From Excoecaria cochinchinensis (lineage: Eukaryota; Streptophyta; Magnoliopsida; Malpighiales; Euphorbiaceae), in NCBI GenBank assembly GCA_947683425.1, contig CANTUQ010000031.1, positions 2,243,001 to 2,307,000 of the forward strand: a DNA stretch of 64,000 bases, read 5' to 3'. The notes beneath the pieces are model-generated. The model was not told where the DNA came from, made no database searches, and worked only from the letters and a program-made list of their open reading frames with translations. Position numbers and translations under genes: made by a program. Shown in pieces: positions 33,487-45,038 of this stretch (positions are counted from its first letter, which is position 1; each line of letters starts with the position of its first letter).

Positions 33487-36400
33487 TCATTCTACTAGGG
33501 GGCAAACGGGGTGTGACAACTCTCCCCTACTAATAAGAATTTTGTCCTCGAAATTCTCACCTGAACTGAATAACTGTGGATATTGAGCTCTCATCGACTC
33601 CTCTGGTTCCCAAGTCGCTTCCTCGACTCCATGATGGATCCACAATACTTTAACCAAAGGAATCTGCTTATTTCTCAACTGCCTCACCTCTCGGGCTAGA
33701 ATAGCTCGCGGTTCCTCATCATAAGAGAAGTCTAGCTGAACCTGGATATCCTGAACTGACAGAACATGTGAAGGATCTGATCTGTACCGACGAAGCATCG
33801 AAACGTGGAATACATCATGCAACTTTGCTAACTCCATCGGTAACGCCAATCTATAAGCTACAGGTCCTACCTTAGCCAAAATCTCATATGGTCCAATGAA
33901 ACGAGGACTAAGCTTACCCTTCTTTCCAAATCGAAGCACTCTCCTCCAAGGAGAAATTTTAAGGAAAACCTTCTCCCCGATCTCAAAATGCACATCTTTC
34001 CTCTTTAAATTGGCATAAGACTTCTGTCGATCCTTTGCTGCCTTCAAATTCCGCTGCACTACTCTGATCTTCTCTTCAGTATCTCTGACCAAGTCTGGTC
34101 CAATCATAGATCTCTCGGATAGCTCGGTCCAACAAATCGGAGTCCTACACTGACGACCATATAAAGCCTCATATGGTGCCATACCGATACTCGACTGAAA
34201 ACTGTTGTTGTAGGCAAACTCCATCAATGATACATATCTATCCCAACTACCCGGAAAATCCAAAGCACAAGCTCTCATCATATCCTCCAGAATCTGAATG
34301 ACTCGCTCTGACTGACCATCGGTCTGAGGATGAAACGCTGTACTGAAGTTCAACCTAGTGCCCAAAGCTCTCTGTAACTCCTTCTAAAACTTGGAAGTAA
34401 ACCTCGGATCCCGATCTGACACTATGGACAAAGGCACACCATGCAACCGAACTATCTCATCCACATAGATACTGGCCAATCTGTCCATGGAGTAATCCAC
34501 TCTAACCGGCAGAAAGTGAGCTGACTTCGTAAGTCGATCCACAATAACCCAAACCGAATCATGCTTCCTCTTAGTCAAAGGTAAACCAGAAACAAAGTCC
34601 ATGGCGATATCATTCCATTTCCACTCAGGAATGGATAAAGGCATAAGCAAACCTGAAGGAACCTGATGCTCGGCCTTTACCTGCTGACAAGTCAAGCACT
34701 TAGAAATAAAATCCACTATATCACGCTTCATACCAGACCACCAATAGAATTGCTTCATATCTCTATACATCTTCTCACTGCCCGGATGCAAAGTAAAGAC
34801 TGAACTATGCGCCTCACTCATGAGCTGTCTCCTCAAATCCTCAGACTCTGGCACACACAAACGATCTCTGAACATAAGTACCTCATCCTGAACTGAGAAC
34901 TCTGATGGCTTACCCGATCTAACCTCATGCACAATCCGTTGAAGTCTCACATCATCTCTCTGAGCATCCACAATCCTCTGTCTCAAGGTAGGCCTCACAC
35001 GCAACTGGGCAAGCAAAGCCCCATCAGAATCAAATCTCCATCTGAATCGCCTCAATCTTAGCTGGATCAACCTGAATACCTCTAGCTGAAACAATGTGAC
35101 CCAAGAATGATACTTCTCGAAGCCAGAAGTCACACTTGCTAAGCTTAGCAAACAACTGATGCTCTCTCAACATCTGCAAAACCAATCTGAGATGCTCCTC
35201 ATGCTCACTCTCATCCCTGGAATATACTAAGATGTCATCAATGAACACAACTACAAATCGATCTAAGTATGGCCTAAACACACGATTCATCAGATCCATA
35301 AAAGCCGCTGGAGCATTTGTCAAACCAAACGGCATCACAAGAAACTCATAGTGGCCATACCTAGTCCGAAATGCAGTCTTAACCACATCTGCATCCTGAA
35401 CACGAAGCTGGTAGTACCCTGATCGAAGATCTATCTTGGAGAAGACACCCGCACCTCGAAGCTGATCAAATAAATCCTCAATCCTAGGCAATGGATACTT
35501 ATTCTTCACTGTAACTTTATTAATCTGGCGGTAGTCAATAAACATCCGCAGAGATCCATCTTTCTTCTTGACAAACAAAACTGGAGCTCCCCAAGGAGAT
35601 ATGCTCGGTCTAATAAACCCCTTATCCAATAACTCTTGTAGCTGAGATTTAAGTTCCCTCAACTCTACAGGAGCCATCCGATAAGGTGCTCTCGAAATAG
35701 GTGTAGTACCTGGCATGATCTCAATGGACAACTCAACCTCTCTCTCAGGAGGCAAACCAGGCAACTCGCTCGGGAACACATCACTAAACTCCCGCACTAC
35801 AGGAATATCCTCAATCTGAACCTGATCCCTCCTGGAATCTAACACAACTGCTAGAAAAGCCTCACAACCTTTCCTGATAAATCTCTTGGCTTGCATCGCA
35901 GAAATAACATTATTCACAGAACTAGCACCCAAACCTTTCAAAAACACAAGAGACTGACATCTATCTCGAAGCACAACTGTCTTCCTATGGCAATCAACTA
36001 CAGCCCGATACTTACCCAACCAGTCCATACCCAGAATCAGATCAAACTCTCTGAAGGGTAACTCAATCAGATCTGCTGGAAGCACAGCTCCCTCAACAAT
36101 CAGAGGACAACTCCTAAAAACTCTACTCACACTGACACTATGCCCTAATGGACTGGTCACACAAATCTCATAATCTAACTGATCAACTGAATGCAACTTA
36201 TCAACAATTTTATCTGTGCACAAATATGAGTGTGTGGAACCAGGATCAATTAGAGCATATAACTCAGTGTCATGGAGTAGGAACTTACCAGCAATAACAT
36301 CAGGCGCGTCCTGCTCATCTCTGGCTCTCATAGCATAAGCTCTAACGGCACCCTGAGGAGGATGCTCAACAGTCTCAGAAGCAGCTCCATCTCTATGCCG

Positions 36401-37510
36401 GCCACCTCTACCTCTACCTCGGCCTCTGCCACGGGTAGCCTGAGAAGCATTCGAACCAACCCTACTGCCCTCTCTCTGGGAACCTGAATCCTCCTGTAAT
36501 CTCGGACAACCGGCCAACTGATGCTCAGAACTCCCACACCTGAAGCATGCACCGGTGAGCCACCTACACTCACCCCGATGTGACTTACTACAATGAGGAC
36601 AAACTGGTGTAGTCTCTACTCTACCACCCCTACCAGAACCTGACATAGCTGTAGAACCCTGATGTCTACCTCTAGAAGCCGGACCAGATGCTGACTCATC
36701 CTGTGGGTTCCTAGATCTCTTACTCGAAGAAGATCCTCCACGAGAAGAACTCCTCCTCTGAGCTCTCTCTCTCATCACAGTCTCAGACAACTCAGCTCTC
36801 ACTGCAGCCTCCACTATCTGATAATAGCTAACCCCAGGTATACACATCAAGGAAATCAAAGCAATCTTCAGAGACTCATTTAACCCTGCCTCAAAGTGCT
36901 TGCATCTAAAGTCATCAGTCATAACTCCTCGTGGGGCATAGCGAGACAATCTATTGAACTCTTTCTCATAATCTGCTACAGACAAAGCCCTCTGCTTCAA
37001 ACTCAAGAACTGCGCCCATCTCGAATCTCTATAAGTCTGAGTAATGTACTACTTTATGAACTCACCCTCAAAGAACTCCCAGGTAATCGGATCCGGTAGC
37101 TGAGGATGCCTGCAAACCAACTCCCACCACTCAAAAGCAGACCCCTGAAGGAGAGCTAATGCACACTCTGCCTGCTGGTCGGGAGGACACCGAATCTCTC
37201 TCAAGGCATGCTTCACTTTGTCTAACCATCTCTCTGCAATCTCAGACTCATTCAACCCAGTACCATAGAAATCCTCAACTCCTGCTCTCCTCAGATTCTC
37301 CATAGGTGCTCTAGGAGCAGTCACTCTCTCCAAAACCCTAGCTATGTCCTAATGCAGTCTAAACATAGCCTCAAAGGGCATGGCTGCGGCCTCGGGCTGA
37401 ACCCTAGCATGCTGAGCCGACACAGTAACAGAAACAGACGGATCCACAGCTGGAGGATTCACACTCTCGGCGGATTCCTCGAGTGATCCACGAACAGAAT
37501 TAGAAGCCAT
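33487..37510 (-). pseudogene. gag-pol: Broken gag-pol of chromovirus D, RNase H deleted
   Basis: Gag starts at Met 37510. Its core (37049-37333 and on) is broken by TAG at 37349-37351 and 37049-37051. A CCHC knuckle CX2CX4HX4C (CFRCGSSEHQLAGC) lies near 36520-36570, and protease with DPGSTHSYL near 36220-36240. Reverse transcriptase has FIDDILVYS near 35230. At about 35040 the coding sequence jumps from the IEAIQ stretch after the palm to the spacer before integrase (LLAQLRVRP), with loss of the thumb region and RNase H and a change of frame. Integrase follows with CLTCQQ, WNDIAMDFV, IVSDRDPRF, a TAG at 34384-34386 and FHPQTDGQSER. A chromodomain (EEATWEPEESM) closes the frame, which runs into the 3' LTR before stopping. 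It is non-autonomous. Confidence 0.93.
33520..33532 (-). other. Polypurine tract of chromovirus D
   Basis: The minus strand reads AGTAGGGGAGAGT next to the 3' LTR start TGTCACACC, which fits a plus-strand primer. Confidence 0.8.
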
Positions 37511-37610
37511 CTAAACAAACAAGAAACAACCGTATCAGCCAACACAGATCTAGACATATACACATCTAAGAAACTCAGAACAATCATAACAACACCCAGA
37601 AACGCCTAAA

Positions 37611-37627
37611 CCTATGCTCTGATACCA
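37611..37627 (-). other. Primer binding site of chromovirus D (tRNA-Met type)
   Basis: The minus strand reads TGGTATCAGAGCATAGG, complementary to the 3' end of initiator tRNA-Met from family knowledge. Five spacer bases separate it from the 5' LTR. Confidence 0.9.
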
Positions 37628-37632
37628 CTAAC

Positions 37633-39098
37633 TATAACACCCCCTTCCCATACGTAGGCGATCCCATCCGAGAAGGAGTGAGATGCCGTATGAGTAAAGG
37701 TGTCACCAACAATAGCAAAGCAAAACATACAATCATTCATAACATACATTCAGAAAATACAGAATAATTTAAACTTTATATAAAAAGAAAGCACAGGCTG
37801 ATCATGCATTACTATAATTAAACTATTACAATAATGTTCTGATCAGCAAGCTGATACAAAATAATATTACATATACAAAAAATATAGATACAAAGGCGGA
37901 AGCTGATACAGAGAGTTCTATACAAAAAGAATCAATAACTGATACAAAACTGAGCCCTACACTAAACCCTTCTGTGTTGGCTTGATGACGGCGACTCTCA
38001 CAAGGCAAAACTCCTTCCGTACCTGCACGGGTAAACACACCGTGCTAAGCAATAAACGCTTAGTGGGGAAACACACATAAATTATGGACAGCCACTCACA
38101 GTGGTCGTCAAGGCATAACACATTCACAATGGCAGAATGCAAGGACTATTACATAATCCAAATAAACATGCTCGTATTTAAAAGCCATACATTCAGTATC
38201 TCATAATTATATACATTACAGAATAAACCAGCATGTATTTCATCATTAAACTCATTCAGATATTCCATTCAAGCCAGATCAGATCAGAACAATTCCATTA
38301 CAAATCAAAACCCATAATTATAACATCAAACTAATACCAACAAAACATGCATAAACATATCCAAGCCTCAAGAACACAAACCCTAACAATTTACAGTAAA
38401 CTCAAAATCAACCACAATTCACAAACAAAAATCCCAAACTTGAAATTCTATGCTTCTCTTCACTTAATCCCACTGCTCCCAGCAATCTCCTTGCCTTTGG
38501 GATCACGTGGAGCCTCAGCTAAACACAAACAACCAACATGCAAACCCTAAATCAAATCTAAACTAAAGGAAGAAGAAGAAGATGAAAATTACAGTAAAAC
38601 AAGGACAAAGATATGCACTTACCAAGCTAGAGAATGCAAGGAGAGATTAACTTCACCAATTCAAGCTTGAATCCTCACCACAATTCTTAGAGTAAAGAAA
38701 ATGAAGAAAAAGAAGAGAAGAAACGTGAGAGAAAGAAGATAACATGAATCTGTTATCTTCACTTCTTCCTTTCCTTTTTCTTTTTCTTTTCTTTGCATTA
38801 ATTATGTGTCAAATTCCTATTAGTGAAGCTAACCACTCACACCAAACTAAAATGCATTACACACACCCTAAGTAACCTCATTTAAATGCACCCTACAATG
38901 GTATAAGTAAGTGCACACAAATATAACTCAATTAATTCTCACCTTAATACCATGTATGCACCCACACAATAATAAAACCCCAAAATCATATATTTTACTA
39001 AAATACCCTTATGAAATGCTGAACACATGCGAATGCTTACACATACAGACAGACAGACAGACAGGCTCATTCTACTAGGGGGCAAACGGGGTGTGACA
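37633..39098 (-). mobile_element. 5' LTR of chromovirus D (1466 bp)
   Basis: It pairs with the 3' LTR. Its inner terminus is TATAACACC where the other copy has TGTAACACC, so the terminal CA on the sense strand has become TA. Most differences between the two copies are transitions. It lacks the island and dyad like its partner. Confidence 0.94.
38025..38109 (-). promoter_or_regulatory. Stem-loop cluster in the 5' LTR of D
   Basis: Same series as in the 3' LTR. Hairpin 1 (38087-38109) is identical. Hairpin 2 (38045-38063) has the opposite arm damaged at its CpG (CTAAGCA on the plus strand), so each LTR lost a different CpG of the ancestral stem. Hairpin 3 (38025-38045) is perfect. Confidence 0.65.
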
Positions 39099-39103
39099 TA
39101 GAT

Positions 39104-41110
39104 CCTCTAGTTTTTCAGGAATCTTGTTCATAATTATAGCACTGCTATTTTCTGTGAGCTGTACAGTTCCATGCGCTTCTAATTTCTTTTTATTTGAACA
39201 TAATTCTTTCATGAATTTTGCATAATTAGGCATGTGAGCTAAGGCTTCAGCAAAAGGTAAATTAATGTGCAGTTTCTTAAACATCTCTAAAAACCTAGCC
39301 AATTGCTCATTTTTCTTTTCTTTCCTAGCTACAGCAGGAAATGGCGGCCTGTTTATATCGAGATCCTCTACTTTGGGGTTCACTAGGCTCTTACCCTTAT
39401 CTATTATAGGAGCATTCTCATTTACCTCTACCCTAGAGTTAGAGTCACTTACCTTCCTTGTTGGCTCCTCCTTACTTGAAGATGGTGACGATGTTTTATC
39501 TTTCTCTTCTCTTTGTGCCACCTCTTTGCCACTCCTCAATGTGATAGCTTTTGCCTCTTCCTTGGTATTCTGGTCCACATTCGAAGGAAAAGTTCCTGGT
39601 TATCTATGAGACATAGAAGTTGCAAGTTGGCCCAATTGCATTTCCAAGTTCCTCATGGAAGCGTCTTGATTCCGGTTCCACTGTTCTTGAGACTTCCACC
39701 TCGCTTCTTGGTTAGCCATGAATTATTACTAGCTATTTACAAACTGTTATTTACTATTCATGAAGCTAGCCAGCATATCTTCAAGATTAGGTTTCTTTTC
39801 TCGCACAGGCGGTCTCGGTTGATATCCAGGTGGGTGATAAGCTTGAGATTGGACCTGGTTTGAACCTTGACCTAGGTGGTGATGGGGTTGATATGGGGTC
39901 TGGAAATGAGTGGATGCTTGAGGTTGGTATGAATGGCTTTGGTTATGATGAATGTTTTGGTTGTAGGGAGCTCTCACTGTGGTTGAGAAGATGAAGCATT
40001 CTGATTTCCATCCTTCCAAGAGAAGTTCGGGTGACTCCTCTAGCCCGGATTATATGTATTATTATAGGGTTCATTTCTCTGATAATCTCCTACAGCATTC
40101 ACATCTCCCATTGCTTCACCCTCTTGAATATATTGCCCGCCTTTATACAGCCTACTCTCTTGAGAAATAGAGGCTACATTTCGTACCTTTAACCCATTCA
40201 TCTCTTTCTACATCGACTATATCGGTGCCTTTAACATTGACACTTCATCCACATTATATATTCTTTGCCTTTTTGGAACTGATCTAGGGGCAGCCCATTG
40301 AGAATCATTTATTGCCATCACATCCAACAAATGGAAAGCTTCTTCCGGCAGCCTATTCATGAAAGAGCCTCCCGATGATGCATCCAATAGTGACTTTGTC
40401 TGAGGTGTAACTGTAGAATAGAATATTATCATCAGATGATAAACAACTATCTCATGGTGTGGATAGCTTCTTAATAACCTCCTAAACCTCTCCCAAGCCT
40501 TATGAAAAGGCTCCTCATTCATCTGGTTAAAACCCATAATACTATTACGAATCTTTGCAGTCTTGGTAGGAGGGAAAAATCTCATTAGAACCTTCTCTTG
40601 CAACTGGTCCCATGACCTAATAGATTGGCTTGGTAACATCTGAAGCCATTCCCTCACTTTTCCAATCAATATGAAAGGAAACAATTTCAATCTCACTGCA
40701 TCAGAAGTCACTCCCAGAATCTGAACCGTGTCGCTAACCTCCAAGAATATAACAAGGTGCTGTGTAGGATCTTCCAACTCTGAACCTGAAAACTGATTCC
40801 TCTATACCATGGTGATGGTTGCTGGTTTAAGCACAAATTGTACTCCCCTAGGCAGCACAATCGTCCTATGGTCTTTATTCCATCTTGGTACAGCATAATC
40901 CCTAATTGTCCTCTGCCTAGGTACCTCTTCTCTATATCCACCTAAAATTTCTTCTTGTGCCCTCGGCACTTGTTCATTCTTGGGAGGAAATTCATCAATA
41001 GGAGGATTTGGATCCATGTTATTCTCTCTAGTAGCTCTCCTTCGTTGATGTAAAGTCCTCTTGATTTCAGGATCGTAAGGTGCTATTTGATCTCTTCTCA
41101 ATCTATGCAT
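39104..41110 (-). pseudogene. gag: Broken gag of Athila element E
   Basis: Starting at Met 41110, about 90 bp inside the primer site, the frame encodes an Athila-type gag: basic N-terminus, the VLPRGVQF stretch, a gag core with VREWLQMLP and the motif around WERFRRLL, then a glutamine-rich tail and the KEEAKAITLRSGK region before protease. Stops lie at 40802-40804, 40217-40219, 40208-40210, 39747-39749, 39723-39731 (three in a row) and 39600-39602, all in positions that a C to T change of a Gln codon would explain. D interrupts it at 39098. Confidence 0.9.
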
Positions 41111-41201
41111 GTACCAAAATTACCTGAAAAGAATAAGGAAAAATAAAATAAGAAAAAGAAAACACATAGAAATAAAAATCAAAACTCACAAACAATGCCA
41201 A

Positions 41202-41219
41202 TCCCCTGTAACGGTGCTA
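41202..41219 (-). other. Degenerate primer binding site of Athila E
   Basis: The minus strand reads AGCACCGTTACAGGGGAT, close to the TGGCGCCGTTGCCGGGGA site that Athila elements use for tRNA-Asp, with several changes. It lies a few bases inside the LTR end. Confidence 0.7.
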
Positions 41220-42159
41220 AAAATTTGACACGATCTCAGCAAGTGTACTGAATCGGCAAGTAATACAGTGGGGTATAGTTAGGACCTCGAGTTACCGTAC
41301 CCAAGGGATTGTGTGTGCAAGCTAAGATGATTAAATGTATGCTATAGAATTCCCAATTTTTGATTGTGCGAATGATTAATCTATTAAATAAAATAGAAGA
41401 ATTTAGCAACTAAAGTATGCAAATAAAATAATCTGATTAACTGATAATAATTTTTGACAAAATAATATGATCGTAAAGGAATTAACAAGTAAAGAGTAAT
41501 CAATATAAAGAAATGTTGCTCGGGTTCACTCATCCACCCCATACCCAAATGTGAATTAATTTAATCTAAGAAACATATACGAATGAATTCGGGATAACCC
41601 TCTTAACCCAAGCATCGCAATCCGGAGCAAGCTACTCTAATTGCGCGACATCCCAATCTGGAGCAAGCCATACAATTAGGCTAAGCATGGGTCTAAAATC
41701 CTAAGTTCGGTTTGCTTTCCCATTTCGGAGCCAAACAACCCAAAAACTCATTTATCTCACTCCCCACTCTATTCTTAAATCATAAAATCCTGCTTGGGAG
41801 TCACGATAAGAAGACAATCATGTTGAAATTTTTGGGGTTGGATAACTTGAATTCCATTTCATAATGGCATGTACGCTACATAGATAGTTAGAATTGTAAC
41901 ACCCCGCTACCCCTATTGGAAGGATACCAGAGCGCTATCGCGACACTCACTCAAAACATTCTTACATCACAGCGGAAGCAAACAATAACAATATTAAATC
42001 TTCTATAAACAAAGTATAATTACATTCAATATCCAAAATTACATAACCAAAATGATATACAAAAAGAAATACAGGAGGAGTACAAAAATAAAACAAAACT
42101 CTACTCCTAGTGGCCAACCCTGCAGATGCACGACTCGAACCGATCGAAACCTGCAACCT

Positions 42160-42197
42160 ACATAGGAAAACAACCTGTGCTATGCGATAATGCTTAG
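42160..42197 (-). promoter_or_regulatory. Stem-loop pair of solo LTR F
   Basis: In sense, hairpin 2 is CTAAGCA-TTAT-CGCATAG, with mismatches, and hairpin 3 pairs GCACAGG with CCTATGT through one G-T pair and one mismatch. The arm sequence of hairpin 3 differs from the others by an extra A-T pair, yet most pairing is kept. Confidence 0.5.
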
Positions 42198-42600
42198 TGG
42201 GGAGGAACAAAGATAACAAAGCACTATACAATAATATCTTGCAAATACATATCTAAATAAGCATTAACAGACTGAATTCTCTAAGTAACAGAAACAGTGA
42301 TACATGAATCATAATCACTATAAGAAAATAGGCTTAATAACAGTATGCATTAAATAAATACACTAACTGAAATCACTCAAAAGTCATATCACTTCACTAA
42401 GAAAAATGCCTAATACTTCAGACCATAGCCTGAATTTCAGTGGTGGTGGATACGGGAACACTACACTGGAGGGGACACTGCGAACAGTATCAAAAAGTGG
42501 AGACCGAAGCCTCCACACTATCACTAATCACTAGACCCTAAGCGGGGTCATCGCAAGGCCCAAATGGGGCCACATAGGCAGCTGCACTCACTATCCCTTT

Positions 42601-42614
42601 ATAAGCATGCTTAT
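42601..42614. promoter_or_regulatory. 14-bp dyad of solo LTR F
   Basis: ATAAGCATGCTTAT, a perfect palindrome followed by TTATCCAC. Compared with the dyads of C, G and H, the AGG/CCT arms have become AAG/CTT on both sides. Confidence 0.6.
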
Positions 42615-42809
42615 TTATCCACTACTATGACACTTTAAATTATCCAAAGACACGAATCAAAACACTCTCATTATCATTATTCACTAATACAATACTAGGA
42701 CAATAATTTTAGTAAGGCATTAGTAAAACATGAACCATACTATAGTGAGAAACCATGCAAAGTGGGACAAGAAGAAACTATTCAGAAAAATAGGGCAGGC
42801 AGGAAGGAC

Positions 42810-43085
42810 CTCTGTCGCGATCGCGAAATGTGTCGCGCTCGCTACAGAGCGCAGGGTACCCCGTCGTGCGCTCGTGCGAAGGCACACTCACGACGAAGCA
42901 TAGCTCAGTAGACACTCACTTTATCGAGCTTTGTCTCACTCGCGACAGAGACCGAGCACTTCCTCTTCTCGTTCGTGCTCGGAGGCACGCTCGTACTGGG
43001 GTTCGGCTTACCGATCTCTCTATCGTGCTCACGACGTCAGCAACACAAAGGCCATTCCACACTTTATCGCACTCGCGATAGAGAT
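42810..43085 (-). repeat. CpG-rich palindromic island of solo LTR F
   Basis: Repeats such as TCGCGATCGCGA, TGTCGCGCTCGCTACA, GCACACTCACGACG and TATCGCACTCGCGATA. It lies 1.1-1.4 kb from the sense 5' end of the LTR. Confidence 0.82.
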
Positions 43086-44658
43086 GAGAATTACCCAGAA
43101 TTTGCACTTCAACTAAATACTCAAATCCACTCTATCATGCACTAACACTTACCTCATCACTCAAATGCATACCAAACATATTAAAATCAAATTATAAACA
43201 TCATACACTAATTATTGTCATGAATTTCACTCAAACTACAAATTAAATCACAAGAACATTCAAGCATGAAAATTTGCCCAAACTCATGCAACTCCCCTTC
43301 AAAATCCACATGCAATCATCACAATACTAACATTTCAATCCATATTCACTATCTTACTAGCACACGCATTATACACATAAAACACTCAAATTTCCAGAAT
43401 TTAAACAACACAAACCACACACTCAATCCAAGATGAGAATTAGGGCAATCAAGTCACAACTTCACATAATCAGAAAATAACTCCCATACCTGTCAAAAGA
43501 AGCTTCAATCCGTCCACTTCAAAATTCCACTTTCTCTTTTCCTTTGCTCTTTCTTCTCTTCTCCGATTCTTGCACAAAACACAACCAAAATACACACTAA
43601 GTCAAACCCAAAAATCCAAACCAAAGCAAAATGAGATGAAGGAAGAAGAAGAAATCCAAATCAAAACCCAAGCACTTACCTCTTCAAATCCCAGCTCAAA
43701 CTCAGAGAAATCCAAACTCAAACCTCAAAGAAGCACACAAGGGAGGGGTTGTGAGCAGAAAATGAAGAAAGGAAGAGTAGAGAGAACGAGAAAGAGTGAA
43801 GAAAGAGGAGAAAGAGACAGCTTCCACGGGAAGCTATCCCATTTTCTACCCCTCCCTTCCCTCTCTCTTCCCTTTTCATTAAATGCTCACCTACCAAGAC
43901 ACATGGCATGCTCCTATTGGACCCAAGAATCCAATCTTTGACTTTCTCTTAATCCTTGGCACCATACACAATACTCGCTAGATACACTCTTCACTTAACA
44001 CTTTAATCCTTGGTACCATACACATATTTCACTAAATAAACTCTTCACTTTAAAACTTTGATAAATTCTTCAATTAGGTCCTTAATTATCCAAATTCCCA
44101 TGTGCACAATTTACTGAAATACCCTTAATCCCGACTTAACATGCAAATTCCAACTAGGCACTATTTAGGTCGTTACAAGAATACTATTATAATAAAGAGT
44201 TTGTATCAAGCAATTGTAATTAAGTAGTTAGTTTATCTTGCTTTGATATGTATATCTAGTATGTATGATGGGTGAGAGTTATAGGATTGAATTGGATTGA
44301 GAGGTTGATTATATTATGGAAAATATTATATGAACTATTGTGCCCATGATGGGCTGTGGAATTGTTTGGTTGCAGGAGAGTAAGTTAGATTAACAGTAGT
44401 TATGTTGCCAAAATTTTGAGCAAATGAATAGTAAAATAGGACATTTATAGGTTATCCGTTAAAGAATGGCTATGATCATTAAGTTGATGGCTTAAGTATA
44501 ACTAATAAGAATATACAATTGGGTATGGTGAAATAATGTTGGAAAAAAAAATTACTTGCTTTTGCAATGATCGAATATTTATCAGTATCCACACAATCAT
44601 GGTAGTTGCAAGAGTTAACTTAATATACGTTTTGTGTAGCGAGTATAAGGGTGTTACA

Positions 44659-45038
44659 AAACATGCAAAATAAGCCATAAAAGTAAATAACAATGCAATA
44701 AAAATAAATATGAAGAAATAAAATAAGATTAATAAACAAGTAGAAAAATAAAATAAATTAAATTAAACACATTAATGTGACACATGAACAGTACACATGC
44801 AAAGGTGATTAAAAATCATGCAAAACTAGCCATGCAAAAAAAATGATTAAATAATAATAATAATAATAATAATATATTAAAATAAATAAATAAATAAATG
44901 GACGACACAAATGAACAGCCAACTAAATAATCAAATAAATTAAGTATTAAATGCATGCATGTGATTGCTAAAGGATAAAATGTAAAACCCATTTAAAATA
45001 GTAAGGAAACATGCAAAATAAGTCATAAAAGTGCATAT
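44659..45038. other. Host sequence X, left part, no gene seen
   Basis: Very AT-rich, with repeated ACATGCAAAATAAG-like phrases (44660, 44817, 45008) and short AAT and AAAT runs near 44850-44900. It joins 50393-51672 once L is removed. The composition resembles the AT-rich zone of the Tat LTRs, so it may be an old LTR entered by E, L and I. Weak assignment. Confidence 0.4.

Larger units (their letters stand above)
32049..33518 (-). mobile_element. 3' LTR of chromovirus D (1470 bp)
   Basis: It begins TGTAACACCCCC, ends GGGGTGTGACA, and pairs with 37633-39098. Compared with solo LTR H, which shares its first 270 bp closely, it lacks about 1.0 kb that contains the palindromic island and the dyad. 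The stem-loop cluster (32441-32525) is kept. Confidence 0.95.
32049..39098 (-). mobile_element. Element D: Tekay-like chromovirus with two LTRs, defective
   Basis: Two LTRs (32049-33518 and 37633-39098) flank primer site, gag-pol and polypurine tract on the minus strand. TAGAT duplications stand at 32044-32048 and 39099-39103. The LTRs differ at about a dozen positions by eye plus one ACAG unit, so the insertion is fairly recent. The tRNA-Met primer site and integrase chromodomain identify the Tekay/Del group. Part of reverse transcriptase and all of RNase H are missing, and three stops break the frame. It sits in Athila E just before protease. Confidence 0.95.
41895..44177 (-). mobile_element. 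Solo LTR F (Tekay/Del-like, 2283 bp)
   Basis: It starts TGTAACACCCCGC, ends GTCGTTACA, and is flanked by AGAAT on both sides. It holds the stem-loop pair (42160-42197), dyad (42601-42614) and island (42810-43085). Its U5 end resembles that of M in the opposite orientation (ATACCAGAGCGCT against AGCACTCCGGTAT), so F and M are related subfamilies. Confidence 0.93.
28586..44658 (-). mobile_element. Element E: decayed Athila-type retrotransposon, 5' part
   Basis: The minus strand holds a 5' LTR (41226-44658, split by F), a degenerate tRNA-Asp-type primer site, gag (39104-41110), then protease, reverse transcriptase, RNase H and integrase (28586-32048). Chromovirus D splits gag from protease, and K cuts the integrase end. 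The env-like region and 3' LTR typical of Athila must lie left of the window. Right flank: AAACA, the expected target duplication. Confidence 0.9.
41226..44658 (-). mobile_element. 5' LTR of Athila E, split by solo LTR F
   Basis: The inner end TGACACGATCTC lies next to the primer site and the outer end AAGGGTGTTACA at 44658. Without F and its duplication it is about 1145 bp, plausible for Athila. No partner LTR is in the window, so the exact inner boundary may be off by a few bases. Confidence 0.78.

Noticed and set aside
44659..45038. Unique host intergenic DNA
   Set aside because: Repeated phrases and AT-rich composition resemble Tat LTR interior, so it was kept as unassigned rather than called unique.
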